DNA of 64,000 nt from Aspidapion aeneum (taxonomy: Eukaryota; Arthropoda; Insecta; Coleoptera; Brentidae), in NCBI GenBank assembly GCA_963576565.1, contig OY755042.1, positions 102,965,814 to 103,029,813 on the forward strand. Reading direction: 5' to 3'. Position 1 is the first letter of the stretch; each line of letters opens with the position of its first letter. Shown in pieces: positions 46,901-58,165 of the stretch. The notes under the pieces are model-generated. The model was not told the origin of the DNA, did not search any database, and saw only the letters and a list, made by a program, of their open reading frames with translations. A program made the position numbers and the translations under genes.

Positions 46901-47060
46901 CAGCGCCGTAACTAGGCTGATTGACGCCCGGGGCAAGATTAGAGTTTGGCGCCCACCCCACCCCCCTTTACAAAAATTGACTCAGAAAGCGCCTGACGAC
47001 GCCCCCTGGCGATGGCGCCCTGTGCGGGGACACCGGTCGCACCCCCTAGTTACGGTACTG
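46901..47060. mobile_element. hAT-like MITE (CCGTAACTAGG ends)
   Basis: CAGCGCCGTAACTAGGCTG and CCCCCTAGTTACGGTACTG are inverted, 160 bp, GC-rich interior (GGCGCCCACCCCACCCCCC). No convincing target duplication. The right end abuts the satellite. Confidence 0.7.
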
Positions 47061-47061
47061 T

Positions 47062-47990
47062 CCCCTACCCTAAAATTCGCTAAATGACGTTTTCCTGAAT
47101 CTTAACTCAGGGTGTGGTGTTTTCGGATCGCTATGTCCTTACTATACTGCAACTCGGTGCTTTTGTTGATAAACTATATAGTTTTAAAATGTGAATTTTC
47201 AAAGTTTGGCCATTTTGGTCTTATGGGATTCCCTACCCTAAAATTCACTAAATGACGTTTTTCCGAATCTTAACTCGAAGAATGGTTTTTTCGCATCTCT
47301 ATGTCCTTACTATACTGAAACTCGGTGCTTTTGTTGATAAACTATATAGTTTTTAAAATGTGAATTTTCAAAGTTTGGCCATTTTGGTCTTATGGGATTC
47401 CCTACCCTGAAATTCACTACATGACGTTTTTCCGAATCTTAACTCGGAATATGGTTTTTTTCGCATCTCTATGTCCTTACTATACTGCAACTCGGTGCTT
47501 TTGTTGATAAACTATATAGTTTTTAAAATGTGAGATTTCAAAGTTTAGCCATTTTGGTCTTATGGGATTTCCTACCCTAAAATTCGCTAAATGCCGTTTT
47601 TCCTAATCTTAACTTAGGGTCGCTGTCGTGGTGTAGTGGTAGCAATGTTTGTTTCCCACACCAGCGGCCCGGGTTCGATTCCTGGCTAGGTACTTGGTTG
47701 TTTGTGTTTGTTTAAATACCACTTTATCCTTGCTCAAACTTTGTGAAACTAAGCGATTGATCCTAATTGGATGGAAAGTCCCAGTATAAATAAAAAATAA
47801 AAAAATTGTCTACAGGACTCCACAGGACTCTACAATAGTCTACAGGACCAAGAATTAAAAAAAAAAAAAACTTAGGGTGCAGGTTTTTTGCACCTCTATG
47901 TCCCCACCATACTACAACTCGTTGCTTGTCTGGATAAGCTATATACTTTTTAAAACATGAATTTTCAAAGTTTCGCCATACCCTAAAATT
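47062..47990 (+). repeat. 170-bp satellite, four units, interrupted by a SINE
   Basis: Unit starts CCCTACCCTAAAATTCGCTA recur at about 47062, 47231, 47400 and 47570. Each carries CTATGTCCTTACTATACTGC, TTGTTGATAAACTATATAG and TTGGCCATTTTGGTCTTATG. The last unit resumes at 47869 after the SINE. An isolated inverted unit lies at 22825-23010. Confidence 0.9.
47621..47868 (+). mobile_element. tRNA-Gly-derived SINE with 10-bp TSD
   Basis: AACTTAGGGT is duplicated exactly at 47611-47620 and 47869-47878. The head is tRNA-like: TGGTGTAGTGGTAGC (A box), a TTCCCAC loop giving anticodon CCC, and CCGGGTTCGATTCCTGG (B box, intact 5-bp T stem). An about 90-bp non-tRNA body follows. There are two A-rich stretches, the last A14 at the end. 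They are separated by a 45-bp segment with repeated CTACAGGACT words. Confidence 0.9.
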
Positions 47991-48148
47991 TACATATTCC
48001 TGACTTTTGTATTTTAGCAAATTTGGAATTTAAATCCAAAATTAAAAATGTCTGAAGTCTTTGGTGTTCGAATTACGTTAAATTATTAAAATCAGACCAG
48101 TAGTTTCAAACATACATGAACTTATATCCAATAAGGCCAGTTCGCTAC

Positions 48149-48673
48149 GGGTAGGGGGTAGGGGACAATTCCACGGTTCGATTGCCGCAAGGACAATTCG
48201 CCGCCAGAACTTTTGTTTAATTTTAATCCTACCTAACTTATTTTTCTTAAATCATAGCTCCCCTTTCCTCTTCATGACAATCTGTGTTAAACCTAACCAT
48301 AGAACATATAACATCTAAAGAACCTTCGCCATATCGATCGATGGCGAGGCTAGTTAAACATATTCAGAAGAAGAGGCGCTGTGAACGTTTCCTCGCTAGT
48401 TTGAATTCAAAATGATATCTTGACTTTCGCGCCGCGTTTCGCCAGTGGCGGAGGCAGGCAAGGCTCCTGTAGTTACGAGCGATAGCAGTCCAGTTATATG
48501 TTCTCTGACCTAACCAATTGATCGCGAACGTATCCTAATCGGTTCAGACACCAGAAACTAATTTATAAAAATATAAAAAAATTCATTATTAAAAAAATAT
48601 GTTTACTATACGAAATAAACAAAATTGCAATACGGCCCGCGACAAATCGGCCGCTGCAAATTGTCCCATTCCC
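48149..48673. mobile_element. Family G (Mutator-like) copy
   Basis: GGGTAGGGGACAATTCC and AATTGTCCCATTCCC ends with CGATTGCCGCAAGGACAATT and ACAAATCGGCCGCTGCAAAT subterminal repeats. Interior differs from the 11258 and 20726 copies (includes GGCGGAGGCAGGCAAGGCTC). Flanks GTTCGCTAC/GTTTGCACT only roughly agree. Confidence 0.65.
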
Positions 48674-49234
48674 GTTTGCACTTCGATTAACTATGTGCTC
48701 CCTATCTAATCTTTCTGGCACACAAAGCTACTAGGAAATGGCATTGCGTTTGATTTTTTTGATGCCCCCATATATGCACGTCTAAGGCTAGCTAGAATCC
48801 CTGTATATTAAAATATTTGGAATATTATATCCAAATATGTCAACATACAGGGACTCTAAGACCAGCTTCTTCCTGGTTATGAACTAAATTCACAAGCTTC
48901 ACTGACCTTTTTTCCAATCATTCCTTTAGGTATTGTTCGAAAACTTTACGACGTGCTTTTACCTAAAGTTTTGTGTTTTAACCTTAGAAACCAACACAAA
49001 GTTTTAAACTTTCGTCATAGATTATTGCAAAAGGTTAAAATTGAGCGGATAGAGAAAAGTTATGACGATGAAAGAAAAAGTACAGAATAATAAATCAAGG
49101 AGAATAAAAACGGCCCGAATTAAAAATTTTAATAACGAATTATATAACTGAAAGCCTATACTTACTTATACTGTAAAAAAATTTGTCTATAATGAAAACA
49201 TGTTCTTTTCTTGAATAAATTGATTTAAATTTGA
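48674..49234. other. Spacer with a small imperfect hairpin
   Basis: 48800-48853: CCCTGTATATTAAAATATTT pairs imperfectly with AAATATGTCAACATACAGGG. Could be a tiny MITE. Otherwise nothing recognised. Confidence 0.4.
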
Positions 49235-49870
49235 AGGAAGTTCACGAGGTAAAAAGTTTTAATAAAAAAGGTTCACGGGCAAGTCCTCAGAGGTAAAGGT
49301 AGCTCGGGGACGCGTTTCGGCCTCATTAGGCTTCATTCAGCCCGAGCATAACCATAAAATGGAAGGAGATGAAATGATGATGTGGGTATCTGAAAAAGAA
49401 ATATGAAATATGGTGTTTACTGAGGAGAGACCAACTGTCAATTTGCAGCTTCGGTCAGGGTTACCTCGGTTTTGAGGCTAATTTTGACGTCGCGATGGAG
49501 ACAGATATAATCTGCTCCCAGAAAACAGCCTGAGCCCTGGATTTTTTTAAATTTGAAGGAAGTTCACGAGGTAAAAAGTTTTGACAAAAAAGTTTCACGG
49601 GCAAGTCCTCAGAGGTAAAGGTAGCGGGGACGCATTTCAGCCTCATTTGGCTTCATTCAGCCCGAGCATAACCATAAAATGGAATGAGATGAAATGATGA
49701 TGCGGGTATCTGAAAAAGAAATATGAAATATGGTGTTTACTGAGGAGAGACCAATTGTCAATTTGCAGTTTCGGTCGGGGTTGCTTCGGTTTTGAGGCTA
49801 ATGAGGTCGAAACGCGTCCCCGAGCTACCTTTACCTCTGAGGACTTGCCCGTGAAACTTTTTTGTTAAAT
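49235..49870. mobile_element. Family H foldback, 1.8 copies in tandem
   Basis: TTTGAAGGAAGTTCACGAGG starts at 49231 and 49553. Both units carry CACGGGCAAGTCCTCAGAGG, GGGGACGCRTTTCRGCCTCA and GGAGAGACCAAYTGTCAATT. The second closes with an inverted arm (49803-49867: GAAACGCGTCCCCGAGCTAC ... CTTGCCCGTGAAAC), giving a complete element with about 70-bp TIRs. The first is a partial copy in direct orientation. Confidence 0.75.
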
Positions 49871-50028
49871 TGATTTACCTTATAACAATTTGTTTTGAAT
49901 TAAAATATTTCTTTTTAGTCCAACGCAGCGTTTAATTTTGAAATGAGACTTTTTCTTCTTTAATTGTTTTGTTTCAGTATAAAAAGCAAATTGTCTTCAT
50001 ATAAGCATTGAGTAAATTAAGTAAATAA

Positions 50029-50262
50029 CCCATATAGAGGAGCCACCGGCGAGCTTTACCATATTGAGGGACAGATGGCGCTGAAATAAATTCGTCTGGT
50101 ACGCAATATTCAGCCACTGTTAGTACGATTTAGTTACATGTGCGAGTTCCGAGGCTCATGCCTATCATACAAATGCCATTAGATCATAGTAGTTGTCTCT
50201 GAATATTGCGTGCCATCTGCCCCTCAATATGGTGAAGCTTGCCGATGGCTCCTCTATATGGG
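50029..50262. mobile_element. 234-bp MITE, 43-bp TIRs
   Basis: CCCATATAGAGGAGCCACCG through ATATTGAGGG mirrors CCCTCAATATGG through CTCCTCTATATGGG. The inverted match may continue outward (CATTGAGTAAA/TTTACTCAATG). CGTCTGGTACGCAATATTCA also recurs inverted inside. Confidence 0.85.
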
Positions 50263-50780
50263 TTCTTTACTCAATGATATAAGTAATATTTTGCTTCCAG
50301 AGAAAACGGTGCCTTTCAAATTTTTTGTGCTAAATCAAGAAAATATTCTCTTAGTGAATAGGAAAGCACAAATTATTTTACTTCAAAGCAATTTGCTTTG
50401 ATTTAAGACAATTTTTTTTGCCGTGTACTTTTCTTTATCATTATGATTTCAGGATTTTTGCGTCTCTGAGGAAACAGGAAACACACCACGGGAAATTTCT
50501 TCGAAAAGGTTTCTTCAAACGTAAATTTACACAAAAATATTTTCTTCGATAAAAATTTTGGAAGGAGTTGTTTTTGAAAAAAATGTTTTCGAACGAATTT
50601 ATTTCCGATCGAAGAAAATGTTTTTCAACTATTGCTTTCAAACTAATGGTTTTCAAGCAGGGTGTTTTCGAAAATATTTCGGCGACGCTCTATAAACACA
50701 CGAATAAATCATTTTGGCTTTGCTACTTTACCTTTGGTCAAATCCACATGAAGCCGCTCCCGTCTTATCCGACTACCAAG
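50263..50780. other. AT-rich spacer
   Basis: Repeated TTTTCGAA/GAAGAAAAT words but no clear unit; nothing recognised. Confidence 0.45.
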
Positions 50781-50955
50781 CAAGCGCGAATTTTGGGGGG
50801 GTAACGTGGTAATTAATTATTATGTATGCAGTTCTTGTTAACAATTAAAGTGCAAACAGGAGAATTACAGCCCCCCTAGAAAAAAAATTATACACAAATC
50901 ATTTTTTCGTCGAATATTACCCCTTCCCCTAGATTCTGAACCAGATCCGGGCTTG
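50781..50955. mobile_element. MITE family E
   Basis: CAAGCGCGAATTTTGGGGGG at the left, CCCCTAGATTCTGAACCAGA and TCCGGGCTTG at the right, CCCCCCTAGAAAAAAAATTA core as in 22633 and 35095. Confidence 0.75.
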
Positions 50956-51477
50956 GTACCGAGCACTATACTTCTGCAGAACCAGAGACCTCTTGGAGGA
51001 GAGCCCGTCCGAGGAACCAGACTTTCATATCCGAGTTAATGACACACCCAGAGGGGGGACATCGGGCCAAGGATCCGCAGAATCTTGAATTTGGAATAAA
51101 AATTTTTGTGAAAAAAGATTATTTTGATGTTAAAGCAAATTTTTTTTAGCCACAACCTATGTTGCACTCACCCGAAACATATTTTTTGGGTGCGCCACTG
51201 GATCAAGTGCCAAGCACTACCCAACTGCAGGAATCGACTTTTTTTTCAAATTCATTTTTTAAATATATTCGATAATGTCAATAATTATTTGAAATCTGAC
51301 AACAATGATTCTGATGCTAATTCTGAGCAAAACCCTTTCGTATAATGAAGGGCATCAAGGTAGAATAAAGTGAAGGGACTATACAGGTTTACATGAATAT
51401 TTAACAAAATATCGTAACTTCAAAAGTTTGGCAGCCCTTGCAGCCAAATAAGACACCAGCACGAAAGGAAAATATCA
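50956..51477. other. Spacer with a solo MITE end
   Basis: TTGGGTGCGCCACTG at about 51186-51200 is a right terminus of the G-rich hAT MITE family with no left partner. Nothing else recognised. Confidence 0.45.
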
Positions 51478-51799
51478 CAGTAGCGCACCCAGGAATTTGC
51501 CTTAGTGGGGGCGAGGATTTTATTCAGTGGCGTATATAGAAAAAAGTTTCGGGGTGGGCCCGAGGCAGTTTTGGGGGGGGGGGCCCGAGACCCCATGAGG
51601 GCGTATTTTATGCTATTTTATGTTTGTCTTCATGAAATATGTCGAAAATATCTAAAAAAATCTTAGCTTCGGGGGGGGCCGGGCCCCCCAGGCCCCCCCC
51701 ATATATACGCCAGTATTTATTCATGAAATATGTGAAAAATATCTACAAAAATCTTAGGCTAAAGGGGGACGGGCCCCGAAGCCCCATCCCTGGGTGCCC
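51478..51799. mobile_element. G-rich hAT MITE hosting a second one
   Basis: Left CAGTAGCGCACCCAGGAATT and right CCATCCCTGGGTGC are the ends of the 6261-type family. Its ATTCATGAAATATGTG core is split by 51535-51713, after which the core resumes at 51720. Confidence 0.7.
51535..51713. mobile_element. Nested G-rich hAT MITE (GCGTATATAG ends)
   Basis: CAGTGGCGTATATAGAAAAA and CCATATATACGCCAG are inverted. Flanks ATTTTATT and TATTTATT are a plausible decayed 8-bp duplication. Same subfamily as 1153-1290. Confidence 0.75.
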
Positions 51800-52229
51800 C
51801 CTTTAATTTCAAACAGAAAACTTATAATAGGAGGACACGAAGTAAGCAATAAAAAAATATTAATAAAAAAAAAAACACCGAACTGCTTTTTAAATTCCCT
51901 TGTACGTACTAGTCGCAATTGAGTACAAAATTGATAAGTATACCTATAATGTACGACATGCTTCAACTTTTAGTTTTGATGCCCAAAGCATGAATCAGAT
52001 TATTGGGTAACTTTGTGCCCAACTTCGACTAGTAGTTACAAGTAAATTTAGCAGTTGGGTGTTTTTTTATTTTTTTATTTCCAACTTTTAGGTTTAATTC
52101 CCATTCAGCCTTATAAAAAGCACTATGATTTTACAATTTATTTAGCTTTACCCAAAAAGTACGTGTAGATTTTTTACGGACGCGAACAGTGTTACCTACC
52201 ATTGAGTGAAGGTGGGGGAGGAGAGAACT
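51800..52229. other. Spacer
   Basis: Nothing recognised. Confidence 0.4.
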
Positions 52230-52760
52230 AGTAAAATGGTGTCGAAAAAAATCTTAGAGCGTGTGCAGAAAGAATTTTTGAAATCGCTCTATATTTGTGA
52301 AAGGTATAGCTACAGCCAGTGGCGCACCCAGGAATATGTCTTGGGGGGGCAAGGCCTCTAGGGGGGGGGGCGCGTCCTCATGTTGTCGTATTTTATGCTA
52401 TTTTACCTTTTTATTCATGAAATATGTGGAAAATATGTAAAAAAAATTTAGGCCTCCCCCCTGGGTGCGCCCATATTACAGCTACTACTAATAAGAAGGG
52501 AGGGCAGAAGAGAGGGTAGATGGAAACTAGTCAAATGATGTTGGCAAAAAAGTCTTAAAGCATGTGCAGAAAGAGCTTTTAAAATCGCTTTATATTTGTG
52601 AAAGTTATAGCTATAACTATTAATGATAAGAAGGGCGCGGACGAGAGAAGAAGAGACGAGGGGGGGGGGCGAAGTAGTAAAATGGTGTAAAAAATCTGAA
52701 AGCGTATGCAGAAAGAATTTTTGAAATCGCCCTATATTTGACAAAATTATGCGAATATGG
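52230..52760 (+). repeat. About 150-bp tandem repeat, three units, with MITE insertion
   Basis: Each unit has GTAAAATGGTGT/CAAATGATGTT, GCRTGTGCAGAAAGARTTTT, AAATCGCYYTATATTTGTGA, then a purine-rich GAAGAGAGGG segment. Unit starts near 52234, 52533 and 52678. The first is split by 52317-52474. Confidence 0.7.
52317..52474. mobile_element. G-rich hAT MITE
   Basis: CAGTGGCGCACCCAGGAATA and CCCCCTGGGTGCGCCCA are inverted. ATTCATGAAATATGTGGAAA core. Flanking CTACAGC/TTACAGC suggests a decayed duplication. Confidence 0.75.
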
Positions 52761-53724
52761 TTTTTGAATAGGGTGGAGGGAATGACAGGAGGGGAGATGG
52801 GTGGGAGCAGGGAGGACTACAAAGTAACTACAGCAAATTAGAGGACATTTGCAATGGGTGATCAAAGGAATTTCAATAAAATCGCCTAAAATTTAGTTAA
52901 TTTGTAAGCCTTAAAGCCTACATCATATGACAAAATAGCGTCTGAAGACCGCCATGTTGATTCATATTTAAAAAAATATAGCCTATAGCATCTTCGGGAT
53001 TAGTAGCAATTCAACGACACCTTTTTTTTATCAAAATCGGTTCAGCCGTTTAGCCTCTAGCGTGACACAAACATACATATTTACATACATACATATCCCA
53101 ATCGAAAAACATTACCCTTCCTTTCGCCGTGCTGCACTTGGGTAAAAAGGAGTAATATAGGTATATTCCCTTGCATTTCTAAGATATATTTACATCAAAC
53201 GCATACAAACAACATCAATACTTGGAAAAGCCTGTGCCAGTTATTGTGTCAGTTGCATCTGAACAATAATCAAATTTAACCGGTATTGCAGATGCGCCCA
53301 CCTTGATTGATTTGAATCCAGGGCCACACAGCGAAGAGGCCACGCACGGTCTTTTCTTTGGTGACGTCATTGACCCTCGCAGATGGATTGTTTTTCTCAT
53401 TGCCAAATGATAGAGAGAGAGAGAGCGAGAAATAGATATAGTGAAAGAGAGAGGGCATTAAATTATACCAATGGTTTGATGCTTTTGTTTTAGTGACCCA
53501 GATTGGTTCAGTGGGCGTGCGTTTGTAATCAGAGGGTGTGCGCAGCCCACGAGAAAGACCCGCCCGGGCGCGGAAATATCACGTGACCATAGGAGGGTCA
53601 CAAAAGAACGCCTCCCGGCCAGCTGTCATTATAAACCATATGTTTTCAGTTTTAGAATGTTTGTTTACGTCGATTTTTTTTTAATTCGGACACGAATTTT
53701 GAATTTTATCAAAGTTATTAAAAT
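52761..53724. other. Element tail and simple repeats
   Basis: 53025-53150 (AAAATCGGTTCAGCCGTTTA ... ACATACATACATA) resembles a 3' segment common in arthropod transposons. 53409-53450 is GA-rich simple repeat. 53525-53600 is GC-rich (CCGCCCGGGCGCGG). No coding frame recognised. Confidence 0.4.
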
Positions 53725-53764
53725 AACGCAGCCCACCAAAAAGACTGTAGTGGGCTGCGTTAAA
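53725..53764. repeat. 12-bp perfect hairpin at the head of the P-like element
   Basis: AACGCAGCCCAC and GTGGGCTGCGTT around a 13-base loop. GCAGCCCAC also occurs at 53535. It lies 75 bp upstream of the THAP remnant and could belong to the terminus of that element. Confidence 0.5.
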
Positions 53765-53834
53765 ATAATTAATGACTAATGAGTAAATTATAAAGAAAAT
53801 ACCTATAAGATAAACAATGCCGTGAACGTGTAAT

Positions 53835-55530
53835 TAGTATTGTTCCTTGTCGGTCCAACTATAAAACTGAAACCTAATATGTGTCAACTTTTAATTTGCC
53901 AGTGGATAAACAAATGCATGAAATTTGGTTGCAAAAAATTCCTAATGATTGAAGTAATTTAAAACGTCTACAAGTTTGCATCAAACATTTTCCTAACGAG
54001 CAGGTGATTTGGTTTGATAAGTGTGTTTTAAATGGAGAGCTAAAAAATGTTAAAAGACAAAACTCAAATTAACAGAAAATGCTGTACCTACGATTTTTGA
54101 AAATGTCCCGAAATAACTAAGTAGATAACCTGTTACTACTGTTTAATAAGCTGATGTCGAGAGGCAACAATTGGAAACTCTAATACAAGAAATCAAATGT
54201 TTTATCAAATATTGACAACATTTCTAAATTTTATTGTAATAATACTAAAATAAACAAAAATTGGATTTTAACCCAAGAACGTGACACAGTCTGCCTGTGC
54301 CTGATGACATTTTTGAACAACAATCCATCACTGTTAGCATCTCTAGTTGTTCAGGGAGATTCCAAAAAACAAACTGCCAAAAAAGCGGGAGTTTTATTTT
54401 TCGACTGCACCGGTACACTTGAAGTGCTAATGTAGTTTATTGAAATGAAACTTGCAAACGGGACAGAAGTGGTAAAAGATAAGATCTTGGATAATATTGA
54501 TCAAGTAATAGACATCCTTAGTGACATTTTCGATAGTGAGAGTGAAAAATGTGTTCAATTCTCATTTCTTATTGAACAATTAGGTCTCTTGAAAAGGTAA
54601 CCTTAGAATCGAAGATATGGTGGATACACTTTAATGTTGGCTTCATCTTTGTTTATCCAGTCATCTAGTGCATATACGTCAATTTACAATTCTAAGGTAA
54701 TAAGTCTTCCGCACCCTTGCAATATTATAAAACTGATTTGTAAAATATTGCTAAAAGATAGTAATCTCTCTGGTAGTGTGAAATATTTAAAAAGTTAGAT
54801 ACAGCTTTTAAAAGAACATGAGTTGGTAGTTAACTTACACATTAATGAAATATATATTAAACTTTGTGCTGGGTAATTTTTCAAAAAATTATTGATGACC
54901 ACTACATTCAGTTCATTGAATGTAAAAACCTTCTCAGTTATTTACAAAATCACTTGTTTCTTTTTAATAAATTATTGTGAAATGTTTTATATTAAAAATT
55001 TTTCTTCAGATAACTCTAGCGAGTGTTTTTGTGGAGAAAAACTATTGTCAAAGCTTGAAAAAATTAGTTTAAGGGCATGTAAAGTTTTTTTAAATAATTT
55101 TATTAAAAAGCACAATGATTTAGTGTCTGCTAATAAATCTTTGAATAAGAACTCAGACAAAGATGATGACATTCAAAGAAAACTTAAAAAACTAAAAGGT
55201 TTGATATGTCCAATTTTGAAAGACTTGTATAGATTTGAAGTAACTAACTATTATAATAATAAAAGGTAGTTTTCAGCTTTTTTGGACTTATATTTTAAAT
55301 TTCTAATTCAACAGCCAACGTTTCTATTGAACGATATTATGTACCTAATATATGTACCTGAAGATATTAGAGTGCAAATTTTGTATATATTTTTATTTTG
55401 TAAATTCAGTTCTTTTATCCATAATAAACACATACATCAACAAAATGGTTTTTTCAATTTATGCCTATATGAGAACAAAAAATGTTTGTCAATTTATTTA
55501 AATTGTGTAAAAACACATAATATATTAAGC
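53835..55530 (+). pseudogene. THAP/P-element-like transposase remnant
   Basis: A THAP zinc finger is readable near 53830-54070: SNYKTET, YVSTFNLPVDKQMHEIWLQK, IPND, VCIKHFPNEQVIWFDK, then LTENAVPTIFENVP (THAP C-x-x-H-F and the AVPTIF linker). Later fragments NWILTQERDTVCLCL, LLASLVVQGDSKKQTAKKAG, SKVISLPHPCN and the frame at 54892-55269 (KKLKGLICPILKDLYRFEV) fit the downstream part of a P-superfamily protein. Many stops and frameshifts. Ends not located. Confidence 0.6.
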
Positions 55531-55549
55531 AATATCAAGGATCACGTGA

Positions 55550-55860
55550 CCGCCGACTTGCTTATAATGCGCCATGGCCGGTCTTTATCGTTGGCTGCGA
55601 GGGTGTGTGGTTCAATTCCCATCCCTGCCACTACAAAATCAAACCTTCTATCCGTTTGTGAATAATGATTTATCGGAAGTAGGGATAAAGCCTGTCTTGG
55701 GAGAAGTTTGAGTATCAACGAAGTAGGCAAAGTTGATGATCAATACAAGGCCTTGGTTCGCAAGTCACGTTAAGCAGGTGGTCCCGTGTTCAGAGCGTAG
55801 ATGAGGCTGGCATGATAAAGACCCCTGTCCCCGACAAAGGATATCAGGCAAAATTTAATC
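55550..55860 (+). mobile_element. Candidate tRNA-like SINE
   Basis: GGTTCAATTCC near 55609 is a good Pol III B box, preceded by TGGCCGGTC and TTGGCTGCGAGGG as possible A boxes. The following 230 bp are non-coding and distinct from the surroundings. No second copy or target duplication found in the window. Confidence 0.4.
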
Positions 55861-56309
55861 CTGTGGTTTTTACTACATATTTCCTTTTTTCTGAATCACG
55901 TTCTGGGCGGTATTTTGTCTGAAACGACTACCGAAATGTCAACTTAGTCATGATTGGAAATTGCTTTTTTAAATAAAAGCTTTAGATTCGAATTTCTCTT
56001 AAAAAAACGTTCTAAAAATAATTACAAAACCCATTACACGAGCTTCCAGAAAATTAAATAAAAATCTTTTAATATTTTTGTTAAATTTGCATATTTGAAG
56101 CGTAAAAGTAATTTACCCTATACCGAGCGACATTTATTTCCATACTCGCGTGGGTCGGGACGACTCTAGCGAAAACTTGACCTGGGAAACTTTAATGATC
56201 TATTCAAAATAGGGACACCTGGACACTGCAGGTCACTTCTTTATATTTTTATTTTATTTTATTCATAACAGCGTCTTTACAGAAAATTTCAGTTTAAATT
56301 TACTAAGCT
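55861..56309. other. Spacer
   Basis: Nothing recognised. Confidence 0.4.
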
Positions 56310-56479
56310 CAGGGAACGTCCTTAAATTACGTAACGCAAAAATTCAGGATTTTTGACCCTCTTCCTCCGTCGGTCGTAACGCATTATCAAGAAAAAACAC
56401 ATTAAAAAAACATTGAGTGTAACGCAAGGCCAAACCCCCCTCCTTCCCTAGAGCGTTACGTAATTTAAGGACAGGCCCT
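56310..56479. mobile_element. 170-bp MITE (CCTTAAATTACGTAACGC ends)
   Basis: GTCCTTAAATTACGTAACGC at the left is mirrored by GCGTTACGTAATTTAAGGAC at the right. Inside each arm a C- or G-rich stretch follows. A CAGGG-type start suggests hAT; target duplication unclear. Confidence 0.75.
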
Positions 56480-56564
56480 TAACAACATAATAAAAAAGCA
56501 TAAAAGTAACATATACATCCTAAAATCATCTGCAAATGCTAGATGCGCTGATTTAGAAATCACG

Positions 56565-57665
56565 TCACTAAGTTCCCCTATAAATAAGTTAAGAATATAT
56601 AAATCAGTCTCCGATTTCTCCTGAGTCTCCATTGGTCTCGGTTGGTCCAGATATTCTCATCTACTCCTCTTTCTCTGATGTATCTATCTATTCCTTCTCT
56701 CCAACTCAGTCTGGGCCTTTCTCTCTTTCTTCTTCCATTTAATGTCCAATTTAGTATTTTCTTAGGAATTCTGTCTTCTGCCATTCTTTGTACGTGTCAT
56801 CTAAGTTGGTTAATTTGTATGTGTTCCGTAATTTTGTCTCTCTCTTTCCAGTTTTGATTTTCCGGCAGCGCATCTCCAATGACTTCAAGGGACTTGCGAG
56901 CTTGTTCTTTCAGAACCCATACTTCACTAGCATAACTGATGACACTTTTCAATATGCTGTTGTAAATTCTATGTTTGTTTTGTTTTGATACAGCGTTATC
57001 CCAAAGAATACTGTTGAGTTGTCTAATTGCTTGTCTTCCTTGGTTATTTCTGTGTCTGATTTCTTCATCTAAACTACGATCATTAGTGATGTGCATTCCC
57101 AGATATTTGTACTTTTTGCAGTGTTTTATTTGATGTTATTGTTCCAAGATAAGGTCCTGCTGCTCCCCACCAAGGCACATATATTCCGTTTTCTGAAGAT
57201 TTACCTCAAGCCCCCACTTCATCGTATTCTTCAATTAATTTACGGGTCGTATATTCTAAATCGTCGTAATCTTAAGCCAGGACTACTTGATCATCAGCGA
57301 AGCAGAAAGTAGTGTGTTCAGTGGTATTCCCATGTTCGCACTCTCTTTTTCATGTTTTCAGGGCTTGATCTTAACCAATGTTGGTGACAAGCAACAACCC
57401 TGCTTAAGACCCTTGTTGATGTTAAACCCCTTTTATAATGTATGCCCTTTCTTCATTTTGCTTGTGTTTTCTTTATAGACTTCTTGAACAGCGTTTATTA
57501 GTGTTATACTGCTGTTAGTTTCTTCGAGAGCCTCCCAAAGTTTTAGCTGGGGTACACTGTCGTACGCTTTCTTGAGATCTACGTAGAGGAGGTGTGTTTC
57601 TTGATTACGTGCCGTCTTTTTCTCAATTATCTGTGTTATTGTGAACCAGCTCGAAAGCCTCAGCC
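56565..57665 (-). mobile_element. 5'-truncated LINE, ORF2 from motif A to the 3' end
   Basis: Minus-strand blocks: ARNQETHLLYVDLKKAYDSV (motif A), FCFADDQVVLA (motif C, near 57285-57320), KYLGMHITNDRSLDEEIRHR, QLNSILWDNAVSKQNKHRIY, SVISYASEVWVLKEQARKSL, RIPKKILNWTLNGRRKRERP. RTE-like architecture as in family A but clearly a different subfamily. Several frameshifts. The 5' break is near 57665. Confidence 0.85.
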
Positions 57666-58095
57666 TGTAGGAACATTCTATTTCGTTTGGGGGGGTTTGT
57701 CCAAGTCGAGTGGGTACAAACCGGTCACTGAAAAAACGAGGGCAAAAAAGGGCCTGCCTCATTTTCGCTGAAATTAAATGTTCTAAGGCCACAGACATAG
57801 AGGCAAGGTAAATATAAAAGATGAAAGCAACGCAGTGCTTATTTTAAGGTACTTATATTATATTTACCCACCCTAATTTAAATCTTGAATTATTAAAACT
57901 GGCGCTTTTGCCAGAAACCTGTCTGAATGCTGGATTAACCAAAAACATCTCTGACAAGAACGTCTAAAAATTGTCACGTTTATACTTAAATCTACTTAAT
58001 AAGTATAATAACCAAGTTAAAATCTGGTTTTATGAAATTCCCCGACATATATCCTTACTTTATTAAAGCTAGGCACGCATACATTGTATTAGAGC
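57666..58095. other. Spacer
   Basis: Nothing recognised. Confidence 0.4.
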
Positions 58096-58165
58096 AGTCG
58101 TTCTCAAACTTTTGTAAACTGAGGAACCATAAAGCTTGTTTTTTTTCTGGGGAACCCCTACCCTT
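58096..58165 (+). mobile_element. hAT terminus fragment
   Basis: CAGTCGTTCTCAAACTTTTG and CTGAGGAACC ... GGGGAACCCC is the widespread hAT-type terminus (CAGTGGTTCTCAAACTTTTT consensus). No right end found. Confidence 0.5.
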
